64,000 nucleotides of DNA from assembly GCA_019636755.1 (NCBI GenBank), contig JAHBWZ010000001.1, forward strand, positions 558,001-622,000, given 5' to 3'. This document shows, one piece after another, positions 32,301-42,246 of this stretch. Within the stretch, counting starts at the first letter, position 1. Each line of letters opens with the position of its first letter. Below the pieces are notes generated by a model. That model searched no databases, had not been told where the DNA came from, and was given only the letters and a program-made list of their open reading frames with translations. The translations under genes were made by a program, and so were the position numbers. This stretch comes from Phycisphaeraceae bacterium (lineage in GTDB: Bacteria; Planctomycetota; Phycisphaerae; Phycisphaerales; SM1A02).

Positions 32301-34166
32301 ATGCTGAGATTCCTGAGGAAGTACAACAAGTGGCTGCTGGCCGTCTTCGGCTCGATCCTCATGGTCGTCTTCCTGGTGCCGGAGGCGATCAACCGGATGG
32401 CGCAGTCCTCCGGCCAGGAGGGCGCCATCTGGGCCCGGATCGCCGACGGGACCGCCATCACCTACGGGGAGCAGCGGGAGTATCGCGAGGACCTGGAAGT
32501 CTTCGATCGCCTCGGACTGCCGGTCGGCGAGTACGGCCTGATGCGCGACGTCGGGCACTGGTACCTCCTGGTCCGCGAGGCGATGGCCGCCGGCGTCGTT
32601 CCGAACCGCGGCTCGGACGCGCTGCCGCCTGAGAATGCCCAGGTCCTCTTCGGCGCCGTCGGCCGGACGCAGGTGACCGAGCGTGCGCTGGGCCGGTGGA
32701 TCGGGGTCCAGAACCTGATTCAACTCCATCGCGAAGCGGGCAAGGTGTCCGACCGCCGCCTCCGCCGCGAGGCGGAACGGCTCTTCCACGGCGTGGACGC
32801 GCGCGTCGTCGTGCTTCGCGCGGATGTCGAGGGCACGCCGCCCGTCACCGACGGCCAGCGGCTGATCGAGCACTTCGAGAAATACCGGGACCGCGAGCGC
32901 GGCACGGCGCCAGGCGCCTTCGGATACCGGCTGTCCGATCGCGTGCGGCTGGAATACCTCTTCGTCTCCGCGGAAGCGCTCCGCGCCCGCGTCGAGTCCG
33001 CCGGAGGCATCGACGGCGTCGAACTCGCGATGCACTGGCGGCGCAATCCGTCCGGCAACGCACTCTTCCCTCCGTTCGATCGGAATGCGGACATCCCGGA
33101 CATCGTGCGCGACGACCTGATGCGCCGCCGCATCGAGGAGGTCCGCAACGAGGCGGAACGGATCATCGAGGCGCGCCTGCTGGAGTCGCGACGCGGGCTG
33201 TCGCTCGACCCGGAGGGTCGGTTCGTGCTCCCCGAGGCGTGGACCGCGCGCCGCGCGGACTTCGCGGCGCTGGCCGCGGAACTGGCGCGGGAACTCCCGG
33301 GGCTCGGCGACATCCTGGTCCACGCGGACTCCGGCGCCTGGTACACGTTCCAGGAAGTCGGCGTCCTGCCCGGTCTCGCCGGCGCCACGACGCCCGCGTT
33401 CGGCACGCCGGTCGGCATCCAGGTCCTGCTGCGCTCCATGGCGGAGTTCGCCGGCGGCGAAGTCGTCACGCCGACGCAGAGCGGCGTGGCCTTCCCGCTC
33501 ATGACGCGCACGGACGGCGGACTGGTGATCGCCCGCGTCACCGCCGTCGACCCGGCGCGGGCGCCGACCGATCTCTCGGAGGTGCGTGAACGCGTCGCCG
33601 AGGATCTCCGGGCCGCCACGGCCTGGGAGGCGCTGCTCGCACGGCAGAACGAGATCCTGCACATGGCCAGAACGGACGGCGTCCTGGCGATGGCCATCAC
33701 GATGGACACGGAGGTCCAGGATCCGCGGCAGATCGTCCGCTTCGATCCCACGCTGCTGCTGATGCAGCTCCAGTCGGAGCAGATGCTGCCGCAGACGATC
33801 CCCGGCACCGTACCGGGACTCGGACCGCATACCGCGACCATCGACGCGATCGTCCGTGCCGCCCTGGTCCACCGGGATACGGCGGACCTGACGACGCTGC
33901 CGCCCGACCAGCGGATCATCGCGATTCCCGCGGAGGACGAACTCGCGCTGACGATCGCGGAACTCTTCCGGCACCGCGCGCTCGATCGCGAGACCTATCG
34001 CTCTCTGGTCAGCGTGCCGGACGTCCTGGGGCTCATGATGTCGGAGGAGATCGAGACGCTGAAACTCGCGGAGGAGTCGGATCCGTTCGCATTCAGCACC
34101 CTCGCCGCCCGCAACCGGTTCACGGTCGAGCGCACGAGCGAGGACGGCGGCGCGCCGGCATCCTGA
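32301..34166 (+). CDS. PpiD/SurA-like membrane-anchored periplasmic protein
   Basis: 621 residues. The N-terminus (MLRFLRKYNKW followed by a hydrophobic helix LLAVFGSILMVVFLV) matches the single-anchor start of PpiD/SurA_N_3 proteins, with the rest of the chain in the periplasm. The body is helix-rich with many charged residues. A central part (I-A-R-V-T-A-V-D-P-A-R-A-P) resembles the end of a PPIase-like domain, but a complete parvulin domain is not obvious to me. It is probably a folding factor for exported proteins. The start at 32301 was chosen for the anchor position. Confidence 0.62.
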   Translation: MLRFLRKYNKWLLAVFGSILMVVFLVPEAINRMAQSSGQEGAIWARIADGTAITYGEQREYREDLEVFDRLGLPVGEYGLMRDVGHWYLLVREAMAAGVVPNRGSDALPPENAQVLFGAVGRTQVTERALGRWIGVQNLIQLHREAGKVSDRRLRREAERLFHGVDARVVVLRADVEGTPPVTDGQRLIEHFEKYRDRERGTAPGAFGYRLSDRVRLEYLFVSAEALRARVESAGGIDGVELAMHWRRNPSGNALFPPFDRNADIPDIVRDDLMRRRIEEVRNEAERIIEARLLESRRGLSLDPEGRFVLPEAWTARRADFAALAAELARELPGLGDILVHADSGAWYTFQEVGVLPGLAGATTPAFGTPVGIQVLLRSMAEFAGGEVVTPTQSGVAFPLMTRTDGGLVIARVTAVDPARAPTDLSEVRERVAEDLRAATAWEALLARQNEILHMARTDGVLAMAITMDTEVQDPRQIVRFDPTLLLMQLQSEQMLPQTIPGTVPGLGPHTATIDAIVRAALVHRDTADLTTLPPDQRIIAIPAEDELALTIAELFRHRALDRETYRSLVSVPDVLGLMMSEEIETLKLAEESDPFAFSTLAARNRFTVERTSEDGGAPAS

Positions 34167-34211
34167 TCACGCCATCCGGCCACCGGCGGCACGCGCGGGT
34201 GGCCGCTCCGG

Positions 34212-34607
34212 TCAGCTCACCGTGGATCCAGGCTTCACCGGCGAGTCCGGCGTCAGGATCACGACGGTGCGCTCGGTCGGCTGGCCGTTCTCATCTACCG
34301 CGAGGACGTCGCTCGCCGCGAGGATCATGCCTTCCGAACGCTCGCCGCGGATCACGCGCGGTTCCAGGTTGGCCACGATGACGACCTGGCGGCCGACGAG
34401 CCGCGCGGGGTCATACCACGCCCGGATGCCGGCGCAGACCTGGCGCCGCGTCGGCGATCCGTCGTCGAGCTCGATCCTGAGCAGTCGATCCGCCGACGGA
34501 TGCGGCTCGGCGGCGACGATCGTCGCCACACGAAGATCGAGCCGGAGAAACTCGTCGAACGACACGTTCGGCTTCGCCTCGGTCGAGGCTGCGGTGGGCT
34601 GGGCCAT
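34212..34607 (-). CDS. CsaA-like tRNA-binding domain protein
   Basis: 131 residues containing the OB-fold tRNA-binding domain also found at the C-terminus of methionyl-tRNA synthetase and in CsaA. Motifs seen are F-L-R-L-D-L-R-V-A-T-I, H-P-S-A-D-R-L-L, R-Q-V-C-A-G-I, V-I-V-A-N-L-E-P-R and S-E-G-M-I-L-A-A. CsaA has been proposed as an export chaperone; a role in tRNA binding is equally possible. The ATG at 34607 follows family length. The C-terminal part P-D-S-P-V-K-P-G-S is as in MetG. Convergent with the PpiD-like gene. Confidence 0.86.
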   Translation of the reverse strand: MAQPTAASTEAKPNVSFDEFLRLDLRVATIVAAEPHPSADRLLRIELDDGSPTRRQVCAGIRAWYDPARLVGRQVVIVANLEPRVIRGERSEGMILAASDVLAVDENGQPTERTVVILTPDSPVKPGSTVS

Positions 34608-34801
34608 GGGACCGGAGTGTAGCGTCGCGGCCTGCTTCCCTGCGGATCGCGCGATCGCCGCACGGCCGATCGCGCGGCGCACCGATGGATTCCGCCGCGG
34701 AACCGTCTGGTACGATGCCGCGGCCCGGCGCGCGATGGATACGGCGTTCCCGTGAATGCTCCGGTGGTGCCCGAAGCACCCTGCAGGGACAGATCGCAAC
34801 C

Positions 34802-36610
34802 ATGACCATGGAGGCCGTGATCGTCGCGCTGACCGTCGTCGGGGTCGTCACGGTCCTCGCGACGACGCGCATCGCCGCCGACGCGGTGCTCGTGGCCGCG
34901 CTGACCGTCCTGCTCGTCGCCCCCGTCACGGATGGGGCAGGCGCCTGGAAGATCGGCGTGCTCTCCGCGGAGCGGGCCTTCCTCGGCTTCGCGAACACCG
35001 GCCTGGCCACGATCGCCGCCCTGTTCGTCGTCGTCACGGGCCTGCGGGAGACCGGCGCGATCGATCGCATCGGCGCCCGGCTTCTCGGGCGGCCGCGCGG
35101 GACCCGGCGTGCCGTCCTGCGGCTCTCGCTGCCTGTCTGCGGTCTGAGCGCGTTCCTCAACAACACGCCGATCGTCGCGATGATGATTCCCGCGGTCACC
35201 GACTGGGCGAAGCGGCTGAATCTCTCCCCTTCCAAACTGATGATCCCGCTCTCCTACGCGGCGATCCTGGGCGGCACCTGCTCGCTCATCGGAACGAGCA
35301 CCAATCTCGTGGTCGCCGGACTGGTCAAGGACACCACGTCGCTGCCGGAACTGCGCCTCTTCGACATCGCCTCCGTCGGGCTCCCGTGCGCGATCGCAGG
35401 CATCGCGTTTCTGGCGCTCGTCGGACCGGCGCTCCTGCCCGATCGCCGCTCTCCGGGGCGGGCGCTGGAGGATCCCCGCGAGTACACCGCGGAGATGATC
35501 GTGCCGGAGGGGAGCCCGCTGCACGGGCAGTCGATCGAGGACGCGGCCCTGCGGCAGCTCCCGGACACGTACATCGTCGAGATCGAACGGAACGGGGAGC
35601 GGATCGTCGCCGTCGGACCGGATCACCGCCTGCACAGCGGAGATCGGCTCGTGTTCGTCGGTGCCGTGGAGGCGATCCGCGAACTCCAGAACTTCCGGGG
35701 ACTGCGGCCCGCGACCGACCAGGTCTTCAAGCTCGACGCACCACGCTATCGCCGCTGCCTGTTCGAGGCGGTCGTGTCCAGTTCCAACCCGCTCGTCGGG
35801 CGGACCGTCCGCGCCGGCCGCTTCCGCACCGTGTACGACGCCGCGGTGATCGCCGTCGCGCGTCAGGGCGAGCGCGTGCGCGGGAAGATCGGCGACATCG
35901 AACTTCGCGCGGGCGACACGCTGCTGCTGGAGGCACACCCGAACTTCGAGCACCGTGAACGCGGCGGACGTGACTTCATCCTGGTGCGGGCGCTGGAGGA
36001 CTCCACGCCGCGTCGGCACGAGCGCGCCTGGCTCTCCGGCGCCATCGCGCTGACCATGGTCCTGGCGGTCGGACTGGAGGTCATTTCCATGCTCCAGGCG
36101 GCGCTGGTCGCCGCCGGGCTCATGGTGCTCTCGCGGTGCTGCACCCTGCTCGAGGCGCGGCGCGGCGTCGACTGGTCGCTGCTCGTCGCGATCGGCGCCG
36201 CGTTCGGTCTCGGCCGGGCCATCGACGGTTCCGGACTGGCCGAGTCGCTGGTCGGCGAGTTCGTCCGGTTCGCGGGCGACCATCCGCTGCTCGTGCTCGC
36301 GGCCATCTACATCGCCACCAGTCTCCTGACGGAACTGATCACGAACAACGCGGCGGCGGTCATCGCCTTTCCGTTCGCCCAGTCCGCCGCCGCGCAGCTC
36401 GACGTCGACTTCATGCCCTTCGTGATCGCGATCATGATGGCGGCGTCGGCCAGCTTCTCCACGCCGCTCGGCTACCAGACGAACCTGATGGTCTACGGTC
36501 CGGGCGGATACCGTTTCTCCGACTACCTCCGGATCGGACTGCCGATGAACGTGCTCGTCGGTCTCCTCGCGATCCTGCTGACGCCCGTCATCTGGCCGTT
36601 CCATGCCTGA
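34802..36610 (+). CDS. SLC13 family permease with two TrkA-C domains
   Basis: 602 residues. Two membrane halves (residues ~1-200 and ~405-600) of the DASS/SLC13 type flank two cytoplasmic RCK_C (TrkA-C) domains (about 215-380). The signatures S-F/L-N-N-T-P-I-V, G-G-T-C-S-L-I-G-T-S-T-N-L-V and the second T-N-N-A-A-A-V-I are the Na+- and substrate-binding repeats. Such carriers import sulfate, dicarboxylates or similar anions with sodium; the substrate is not deducible. The ATG at 34802 gives the first helix at once. It overlaps the next gene by 8 nt. Confidence 0.88.
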   Translation: MTMEAVIVALTVVGVVTVLATTRIAADAVLVAALTVLLVAPVTDGAGAWKIGVLSAERAFLGFANTGLATIAALFVVVTGLRETGAIDRIGARLLGRPRGTRRAVLRLSLPVCGLSAFLNNTPIVAMMIPAVTDWAKRLNLSPSKLMIPLSYAAILGGTCSLIGTSTNLVVAGLVKDTTSLPELRLFDIASVGLPCAIAGIAFLALVGPALLPDRRSPGRALEDPREYTAEMIVPEGSPLHGQSIEDAALRQLPDTYIVEIERNGERIVAVGPDHRLHSGDRLVFVGAVEAIRELQNFRGLRPATDQVFKLDAPRYRRCLFEAVVSSSNPLVGRTVRAGRFRTVYDAAVIAVARQGERVRGKIGDIELRAGDTLLLEAHPNFEHRERGGRDFILVRALEDSTPRRHERAWLSGAIALTMVLAVGLEVISMLQAALVAAGLMVLSRCCTLLEARRGVDWSLLVAIGAAFGLGRAIDGSGLAESLVGEFVRFAGDHPLLVLAAIYIATSLLTELITNNAAAVIAFPFAQSAAAQLDVDFMPFVIAIMMAASASFSTPLGYQTNLMVYGPGGYRFSDYLRIGLPMNVLVGLLAILLTPVIWPFHA

Positions 36611-37601
36611 GCCTGCCGCCATCTCGAGCCACCGGTGCCCCCGGGACCGGCGCGCCTGCCGCACCCACACGCGCCGCCGGCGCCCGGGGTGGTCCGGGGT
36701 CGCGGCCCTGGCCGCCGCGCTGGCACTGCTGCTCCTTCCTTCGTCGTCCGGCGCTCCGGCGCCGCGCGCGGCGACCGGCGACGCTCCGCCGACGGCCGCG
36801 ATCGCCGTGGCGTGGAACGAGGATCCGGCGTGGTTCCGAGGCGCCGCGGAGTGGGCGGAGTACGACGCGACGCGCGTGATCTACGGCGCACCGAGGCGCT
36901 CGGTCGCGACGATGTACACGATTGCGCAGCACATGGATCGCGCGACCACGGTCAAGGCGGTCGATCCGGACGTGCCGTCCGCGTTTCCCGCCTTCAAGCA
37001 GGTCCTGCGCGAGACCTACGGAACCCCGAACTACGACTACCGCCTGCTCCGGACCGCGTTCGCCCATCGCGTGACGCTGGTGCCGTACAAGGTGGTGATC
37101 TCGACCCAGGAGGACTGCGGCGCGTCCTTCCGTCACATCCTGCTCGACGGAACCCGGCTGGTCGCCGAGGCGTTCTCGTACTTCCCCGGCGCCGGCGCCG
37201 AGCGGCTCGACCGCGCCGCCGACCCGGCCACCCTGTTCTTCGACGCCCTCCCGCTCGTGCTCCGCGACCCTGCCTGGTGCGAGCGCGGCGCCGGGGACGG
37301 TGTACCGATCGCGCTCGTTCCGCCCCAGGTGCACCCGCAGCCGCAACCGCTGGCGCCGCGGCCGGCCACGGTTCGCCGGGTCGGCCGGGAGCCCGTGACG
37401 TGCGGCCTCGGCGTGGTGGAGGCGGATCACCTGGTCGTCGAGCATGCCGCGGTCGACGGCTGCACGGAAAGCCACTTCTGGTTCGCGGTCGACCCCGCGC
37501 TCCGCCGGGTCCTGGTCCGGCATACGGGCCCCTGGGGAACCGAGTACGTCCTCCGCCGCATCGACTGGTGGGCGTACTGGTCGGATCCGAGACCGGCGTG
37601 A
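36603..37601 (+). CDS. Hypothetical exported protein
   Basis: 332 residues. An Arg-rich start, then a hydrophobic stretch (VAALAAALALLLLPSS) that fits a signal peptide. The mature part has several aromatic and Cys residues (Q-E-D-C-G-A, W-C-E-R-G, T-C-G-L-G, G-C-T-E-S-H) that could form disulfides. The C-terminus is Trp-rich (I-D-W-W-A-Y-W). Family not recognised. The 8-nt overlap with the transporter suggests co-translation, but a functional link is unclear. Confidence 0.65.
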   Translation: MPEPAAISSHRCPRDRRACRTHTRRRRPGWSGVAALAAALALLLLPSSSGAPAPRAATGDAPPTAAIAVAWNEDPAWFRGAAEWAEYDATRVIYGAPRRSVATMYTIAQHMDRATTVKAVDPDVPSAFPAFKQVLRETYGTPNYDYRLLRTAFAHRVTLVPYKVVISTQEDCGASFRHILLDGTRLVAEAFSYFPGAGAERLDRAADPATLFFDALPLVLRDPAWCERGAGDGVPIALVPPQVHPQPQPLAPRPATVRRVGREPVTCGLGVVEADHLVVEHAAVDGCTESHFWFAVDPALRRVLVRHTGPWGTEYVLRRIDWWAYWSDPRPA

Positions 37602-37749
37602 TCACCACGGGTGTGCCGCGCTGCCACGGGCGGCGACCCCCGACGCAACCGGACGCCGTGAGTCCCGGACCTCGGCAGGGATCCCCGACGCCCGACACCG
37701 GAACACCGGCCGCCGGCGGCACGGCCGAGGGGGAATCACAGGCGCAATC

Positions 37750-37779
37750 CTTGCTCACGCCGCGCAGCGGGAGGTAGAC
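37750..37779 (+). promoter_or_regulatory. Predicted promoter of HNH nuclease gene
   Basis: TTGCTC, 18 nt, then TAGACT; predicted start near 37786, about 75 nt before the ATG. Weaker than the other promoters listed. Confidence 0.4.
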
Positions 37780-37859
37780 TGGATCCCGCATCGAACGGAC
37801 GCGATGCGTGCGCCGTCCCCCGGCGCCTGTCGGGAGACCGCAGTCCGCAGGAAGAGACC

Positions 37860-38492
37860 ATGCTCGCGGGAGTTGCCCAGCTCGACGAAAAGGTCCTGGT
37901 ACTCAATCGGGCATTCGCCGCCATCCGGGTGATCCCGGCCCGCCGTGCATTTATCCTGCTCTGCAAGGGCATCGCCGAGGTCGTCTCCGTCGAGGACGGC
38001 CGCTACTGCAACTACGACATCCACTCCTGGGCGGACCTGGCGCGCCTGCAGCGCGAGATCGAGCCGGAGCGGCACGCGTGGGTCCGGACGGCGCGATTCG
38101 AGATCGCCATCCCGACGATCATCCGGCTGCTCGGCTACGACCGCGTGCCGCGCCAGCCGGTCAGACTGAACCGCCGCAACATCTACGCCCGCGACCACAA
38201 CCGCTGCCAGTACTGCGGACGGTCGTTCCCGACGCGTGAACTCACGCTCGACCACGTGCGTCCACGGGTCCAGGGCGGCGGGAGTTCGTGGGAGAACCTG
38301 GTCTGCGCCTGCCTGCGCTGCAACACCCGCAAGGGCGGCCGGACCCCCGACCAGGCGAACATGCGACTCATCCGCACGCCGATCCGGCCGAAGCGCGATC
38401 CGACGATCACCGTGCGGCTGGGCGCGCGGCGCTACGAGACATGGAAGGCGTTCCTGGACAACGCCTACTGGACTGTCGAACTCGCGGAGTGA
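37860..38492 (+). CDS. HNH endonuclease
   Basis: 210 residues. The C-terminal half is an HNH domain with zinc-knuckle cysteines: C-Q-Y-C-G then [24 protein letters not shown] and K-G-G-R-T-P. The N-terminal ~100 residues ([18 protein letters not shown]) form the conserved leader of this stand-alone HNH family, found in many bacterial chromosomes. The target is unknown; most members are not restriction enzymes and have no methylase nearby, as here. It has its own promoter and no operon partners. Confidence 0.9.
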   Translation: MLAGVAQLDEKVLVLNRAFAAIRVIPARRAFILLCKGIAEVVSVEDGRYCNYDIHSWADLARLQREIEPERHAWVRTARFEIAIPTIIRLLGYDRVPRQPVRLNRRNIYARDHNRCQYCGRSFPTRELTLDHVRPRVQGGGSSWENLVCACLRCNTRKGGRTPDQANMRLIRTPIRPKRDPTITVRLGARRYETWKAFLDNAYWTVELAE

Positions 38493-38600
38493 TCCCGGCG
38501 CGCCGGTCAGCAGCGGATCGGGCAGTCAACGGAACAGGCACCGAGGGAGCGGTTACCGGCAGCGCCGCGCGCCCCTGCCGTCGCGCGGCCCGGCGTGCGC

Positions 38601-39170
38601 TCACGTCGCGCCGATCGAGACCTCGAGCGGCTGGGCCCGGGGCTGGTACGTCGGCTGCAGCGCGATCTTCAGCGGAACACGCCGGCCCTCGCCGTCCTTG
38701 GGAATGTTGTCCTGATCGATGATGCGCTGAATCGCCATCACGCCCTCGATCAGCATCTCCGGCCGGGGAGGACAGCCCGGGACGTAGACATCCACCGGGA
38801 TGAACTGGTCGACCCCCTGCACGACGGCGTAGGTGTCGAACACGCCACCGGTCGAGGCGCACGCGCCCATGGAGATGACCCACTTCGGCTCCGTCATCTG
38901 CACGTAGATCCGCTGGAGCACGGGCAGCATCTTCACGGACACGCGCCCCGCCACGATCAGCAGGTCCGCCTGCCGCGGGCTGAACCGGAAGACCTCGGCG
39001 CCGAACCGCGCCAGGTCGAACCGGCTGCTCGCGGTGGCCATCAGTTCGATGCCGCAGCACGCGGTCGCGAACGGCATGGGCCAGACCGCGGAGCGGCGTG
39101 CCCAATTGATGACCTTCTGCAGTTGCGTTGTGAGGACGTTGTCGACCGGCAGGGCGGCTTCGAGACCCAT
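38601..39170 (-). CDS. nuoB: NADH-quinone oxidoreductase subunit B
   Basis: 189 residues, the subunit that carries cluster N2, the last iron-sulfur centre before quinone in complex I. The cysteine ligands are seen in [16 protein letters not shown] and P-G-C-P-P-R-P-E. The W-P-M-P-F, F-S-P-R-Q-A-D and V-M-A-I-Q segments are standard. The ATG at 39170 is preferred because the longer frame is antisense to the DUF1570 gene. It stands alone: the neighbours are not nuo genes, and nuoC is about 13 kb away in another operon. Confidence 0.93.
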   Translation of the reverse strand: MGLEAALPVDNVLTTQLQKVINWARRSAVWPMPFATACCGIELMATASSRFDLARFGAEVFRFSPRQADLLIVAGRVSVKMLPVLQRIYVQMTEPKWVISMGACASTGGVFDTYAVVQGVDQFIPVDVYVPGCPPRPEMLIEGVMAIQRIIDQDNIPKDGEGRRVPLKIALQPTYQPRAQPLEVSIGAT

Positions 39171-39221
39171 GGGAGCGGATGGTAGACGAGGGCCGTGTGA
39201 TCGCCAAACGGCCCATGCACT

Positions 39222-39236
39222 ATGGGTCGTACCCAT
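39222..39236. promoter_or_regulatory. Short palindrome in nuoB/DUF1570 divergent region
   Basis: ATGGGT, 3 nt, ACCCAT. A second 6-bp inverted pair (GGCCGT/ACGGCC) lies at 39191-39212. Both are in the 183-bp divergent gap and could be operator sites; no regulator gene is adjacent. Confidence 0.3.
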
Positions 39237-39353
39237 CGGGGTCGCGACACATCGCGTCCTGCCTGATCCGCAGGGGTGTCCGGGTCGCCCGGCACCGCGC
39301 CGCCCTTCGGCGCGCCGGGTGAACTGCGCCCGTGCCGCGACCGACATGCCGGG

Positions 39354-40694
39354 ATGATGTGTCGTCCCGCCCCCCGCCACCGCCCGGCAGGTGCCCGCTC
39401 CGGCACGGCGCTCCTCCTGCTGCTGGTCGTCGCCGCCCTGCCTTGCACGACCGGGGCCACGACGACCCCGTGGCGCGTCGACCACCCCGCCGTGACGACG
39501 GCGGAGGCCGCCCTGGCGGAGGAACGCCGGCTGCACGCCCGCCTGGACCGCGATCCGGATGACATCCGCGCGCTCCTCGCCCTGCGCGAGATCGTCGTCC
39601 ATCGCCCGCTCGGCAGGGAGTCGGAACCGGCCCGGCAGACCCGCGCGGCGCTCCCGGCCGGGTTTCCGGAGTACGAGACGGCCAACTACCTCGTCTTCTC
39701 GGACGCCGATCCACAGTGGACCCGTCGCCAGGCCGCGCGCCTCGAGCACACGCTGCACCAGTTCGGGCGCCTGGAGTCGAGGCTCGACATCCCGCTTCGT
39801 CCGCTCCGGCACAAGCTCGTCTGCGTGCTCTTCGCGCGGCGCAGCGACTACAGCGATTTCGCCCGGCGCCACGACGCGGTCGAGAGTCCGTGGATCGCGG
39901 GGTACTACGCCCCTGCCTCCGACCGCATCGTCTTCTACCACGAGGAGGAGAGTCCGGGCATCGTGGAGGCGCGGCAGAAACTGGCGCTGATGCGCCGCGA
40001 TGTGAACGAGCTCGGTACCCGCGCACGGGAGGTTGCCCGGCACGACCGCCAGGAGGGCGACGCACTCCGCGCACACCACCGCGCCTGCGTGGCCCACCTG
40101 GAACGGGAGACGCAGCGCATCGACGAGTTCGCACGCACGGTCGCCGTGTCGACCACCGTCCACGAGGCGACGCACCAGCTCGCCTTCCACATGTTCCTCC
40201 AGTCGCCGCGCATCCAGTACCCGTTCTGGGTGAGCGAGGGACTGGCGACCGGTTTCGAGACCCGCGTGAGCGAGCGTGCGTTCGGTCCGGAACACGACCA
40301 TGAGCCGCGCCGGACGCGGTTCGTCGAACTGCTGCACGCGGGACGGCTCATCCCGCTCGCGGAGTTCATTCCGCTCCTGGACGTGGAGCGCACCGCGCTG
40401 GCGACGGAGGACGGCGTCGACATTCTCTATCACCAGGCGTACGCCCTCTTCTCATGGCTCTATCGCCAGCGCGCAGGGGCACTCGGGACGTACCTTCGGG
40501 CGCTGCGCCGCGAGCCCCCGGGGCCGGTCGCCCCGGGGCGGGCGATGGCGCTCTTCGAGACCGCCTTCGGGCCGCTCGATCGTCTCGAACGGTCCTGGCT
40601 GCGATGGGAAGGACATCGTGCGGGCCCGCCCCCGGCCGACGCGGCGCCGCCCGGCGGCGTGCGGCACGCCCCCGTGCCATCCGGCCGTCGCTGA
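39354..40694 (+). CDS. DUF1570 family exported protein, HExxH-type metallopeptidase-like
   Basis: 446 residues with a signal peptide ([19 protein letters not shown]). The central part contains the zincin-like [10 protein letters not shown], followed ~20 residues later by W-V-S-E-G-L-A-T, a probable third metal ligand (Glu) as in gluzincins. DUF1570 proteins are abundant in Planctomycetota and are presumed secreted peptidases, though activity has not been shown for most. The ATG at 39354 gives the best signal peptide. A stretch of about 60 charged residues before the HEATH motif is predicted helical. Confidence 0.8.
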   Translation: MMCRPAPRHRPAGARSGTALLLLLVVAALPCTTGATTTPWRVDHPAVTTAEAALAEERRLHARLDRDPDDIRALLALREIVVHRPLGRESEPARQTRAALPAGFPEYETANYLVFSDADPQWTRRQAARLEHTLHQFGRLESRLDIPLRPLRHKLVCVLFARRSDYSDFARRHDAVESPWIAGYYAPASDRIVFYHEEESPGIVEARQKLALMRRDVNELGTRAREVARHDRQEGDALRAHHRACVAHLERETQRIDEFARTVAVSTTVHEATHQLAFHMFLQSPRIQYPFWVSEGLATGFETRVSERAFGPEHDHEPRRTRFVELLHAGRLIPLAEFIPLLDVERTALATEDGVDILYHQAYALFSWLYRQRAGALGTYLRALRREPPGPVAPGRAMALFETAFGPLDRLERSWLRWEGHRAGPPPADAAPPGGVRHAPVPSGRR

Positions 40695-40712
40695 GCAGGG
40701 TCGCGGCCGCCG

Positions 40713-42167
40713 TCAGCCGGCGGCACCGTCCGGCGCCCGCCTGGAGAGGATGCGCGTCCCGCTCAGCACGTCGCGCTGCGCGGCGCGGAGTCGTGCCAGC
40801 AGCGGCGACGCACTCTCCACGTCACCGCCGTCCGCGGTCAGGCCGAAGCCGATGTCCAGCACGTCGGCGGCATCGATCCGCTCGGCGGGCCGTGCCAGCA
40901 CGACCGCGCCTTCCGGCATCGCCACGGTGCGCAGGATGCCCGCATCCACCAGGCGATCGAGAATGACGACGGCGATCGACTCCGGCAGTCCGATGCCCTC
41001 GGTGATGTCCGAGGCCTCGGTGGAAAGCCCGCGCGCGAATCGCTCGGCCACGCACTCCGTCACCGCGACCGCCGCCGCGGGATCGGTGAGCCCCGGCCGC
41101 CGGCTGAACTCCCGGCCCAGGGCGCGTCTGGGGTTTCCCTCGATGGTCTGCAGCAGCGCGGTCACTTCCAGTCCGAGGAGCACCACGAGCCACATGAGGT
41201 ACACCCAGAACATGAACAGCGGCACGAGTCCGAGCGAGCCGTAGAGCTGACGCACGGACAGCGCCCGCTCCAGGTACAGGCTGAGCGTCTGCTTCCCGAT
41301 CTCCAGGAGCAGCGCGGTGACGAACGCGCCCCCCAGCGCCGGCCGCGTCCGGACATGCGTGCTGGGCACCAGCCGGTAGATCGCGAAGACCACCAGCCAC
41401 GTCACCACGAAACTCCACGTGGCGCTCATGCCGTTCACGGCCCACTTGAGCGAGACCTGCGCCGCGACGAACTGGTCGAACTGCGCATCGACGTAGCGCG
41501 CGAGCACGAGAATCCCCGGCGCCACGGTGATCGTCGTCCAGTAGATCGTCATCCGGCGCAGCCACGGCCGCCCTTCATTGACATGAAGGATCCGGTTGAA
41601 CGATGCCTCGATCGTCGACATCAGGCTGATCGCCGAATACGTCAGCACCGCGACGCCGACCCAGGTGATCGCGGCAAGGTTGAGCTTCTCGACCTCGCCC
41701 AGGAGCCCGAGGACGAAGTCGCTGAGCGACTGACTGCTGACCTGTCCGGGGTCCGCCGTACCCGCGGCGCCCAGCGGCTGGATCACGATCTCGTGCATCC
41801 CGATGCCCGCGAGGAGTTCCGCGAACATCTCGCGGAACTGCGCGAAGCCGCCCAGGGCGCGGACGAGGATTGTTCCGAGGACGAAGATCGGCAGCAGCGC
41901 GAAGAGCGTCCGGAACGCGAGGGCGGCGGCCATCTGGTGCGCCGCATCGCGCCGCAGCTGCTGCGCACCGAGGCGGCCGATGTCGACCGCCAGGCGGACG
42001 AATCGCTGCATCCTGGGTCCCGCCGTGCGAAGGCGGGTCCGGAGGCGATCACCGAGCACGGCGGCGAGCCGGCGACGACCGCCGGCGTGGCGGGCGGCGG
42101 CCGGTGTTCCGCCAGGCTCGCCGGCATCGCGGGAGGGGCCGGGTAGCGTCTGCATGTTCATCTCCAT
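40713..42167 (-). CDS. YihY/BrkB family inner-membrane protein
   Basis: 484 residues. About six hydrophobic helices occupy residues ~70-340, with the family landmarks A-L-A-F-R-T-L-F-A-L-L-P, Y-S-A-I-S-L-M-S-T-I-E-A-S-F-N, Y-R-L-V-P, G-G-A-F-V-T-A-L-L and L-Y-G-S-L-G-L-V-P-L-F-M-F-W-V-Y. The last ~120 residues form a soluble tail resembling a winged-helix-like segment. The family was once called ribonuclease BN in error; its function is unknown. Three ATGs lie within 12 nt (42167, 42161, 42155); the first was used. Confidence 0.87.
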   Translation of the reverse strand: MEMNMQTLPGPSRDAGEPGGTPAAARHAGGRRRLAAVLGDRLRTRLRTAGPRMQRFVRLAVDIGRLGAQQLRRDAAHQMAAALAFRTLFALLPIFVLGTILVRALGGFAQFREMFAELLAGIGMHEIVIQPLGAAGTADPGQVSSQSLSDFVLGLLGEVEKLNLAAITWVGVAVLTYSAISLMSTIEASFNRILHVNEGRPWLRRMTIYWTTITVAPGILVLARYVDAQFDQFVAAQVSLKWAVNGMSATWSFVVTWLVVFAIYRLVPSTHVRTRPALGGAFVTALLLEIGKQTLSLYLERALSVRQLYGSLGLVPLFMFWVYLMWLVVLLGLEVTALLQTIEGNPRRALGREFSRRPGLTDPAAAVAVTECVAERFARGLSTEASDITEGIGLPESIAVVILDRLVDAGILRTVAMPEGAVVLARPAERIDAADVLDIGFGLTADGGDVESASPLLARLRAAQRDVLSGTRILSRRAPDGAAG

Positions 42168-42246
42168 CGGCCGTGTCGCGATCCCGCGGTAGCACGGTCG
42201 ACCGGCCCAAGGTACCCTGAGTGGTTTCGGAAGGCGTGGTACCGTC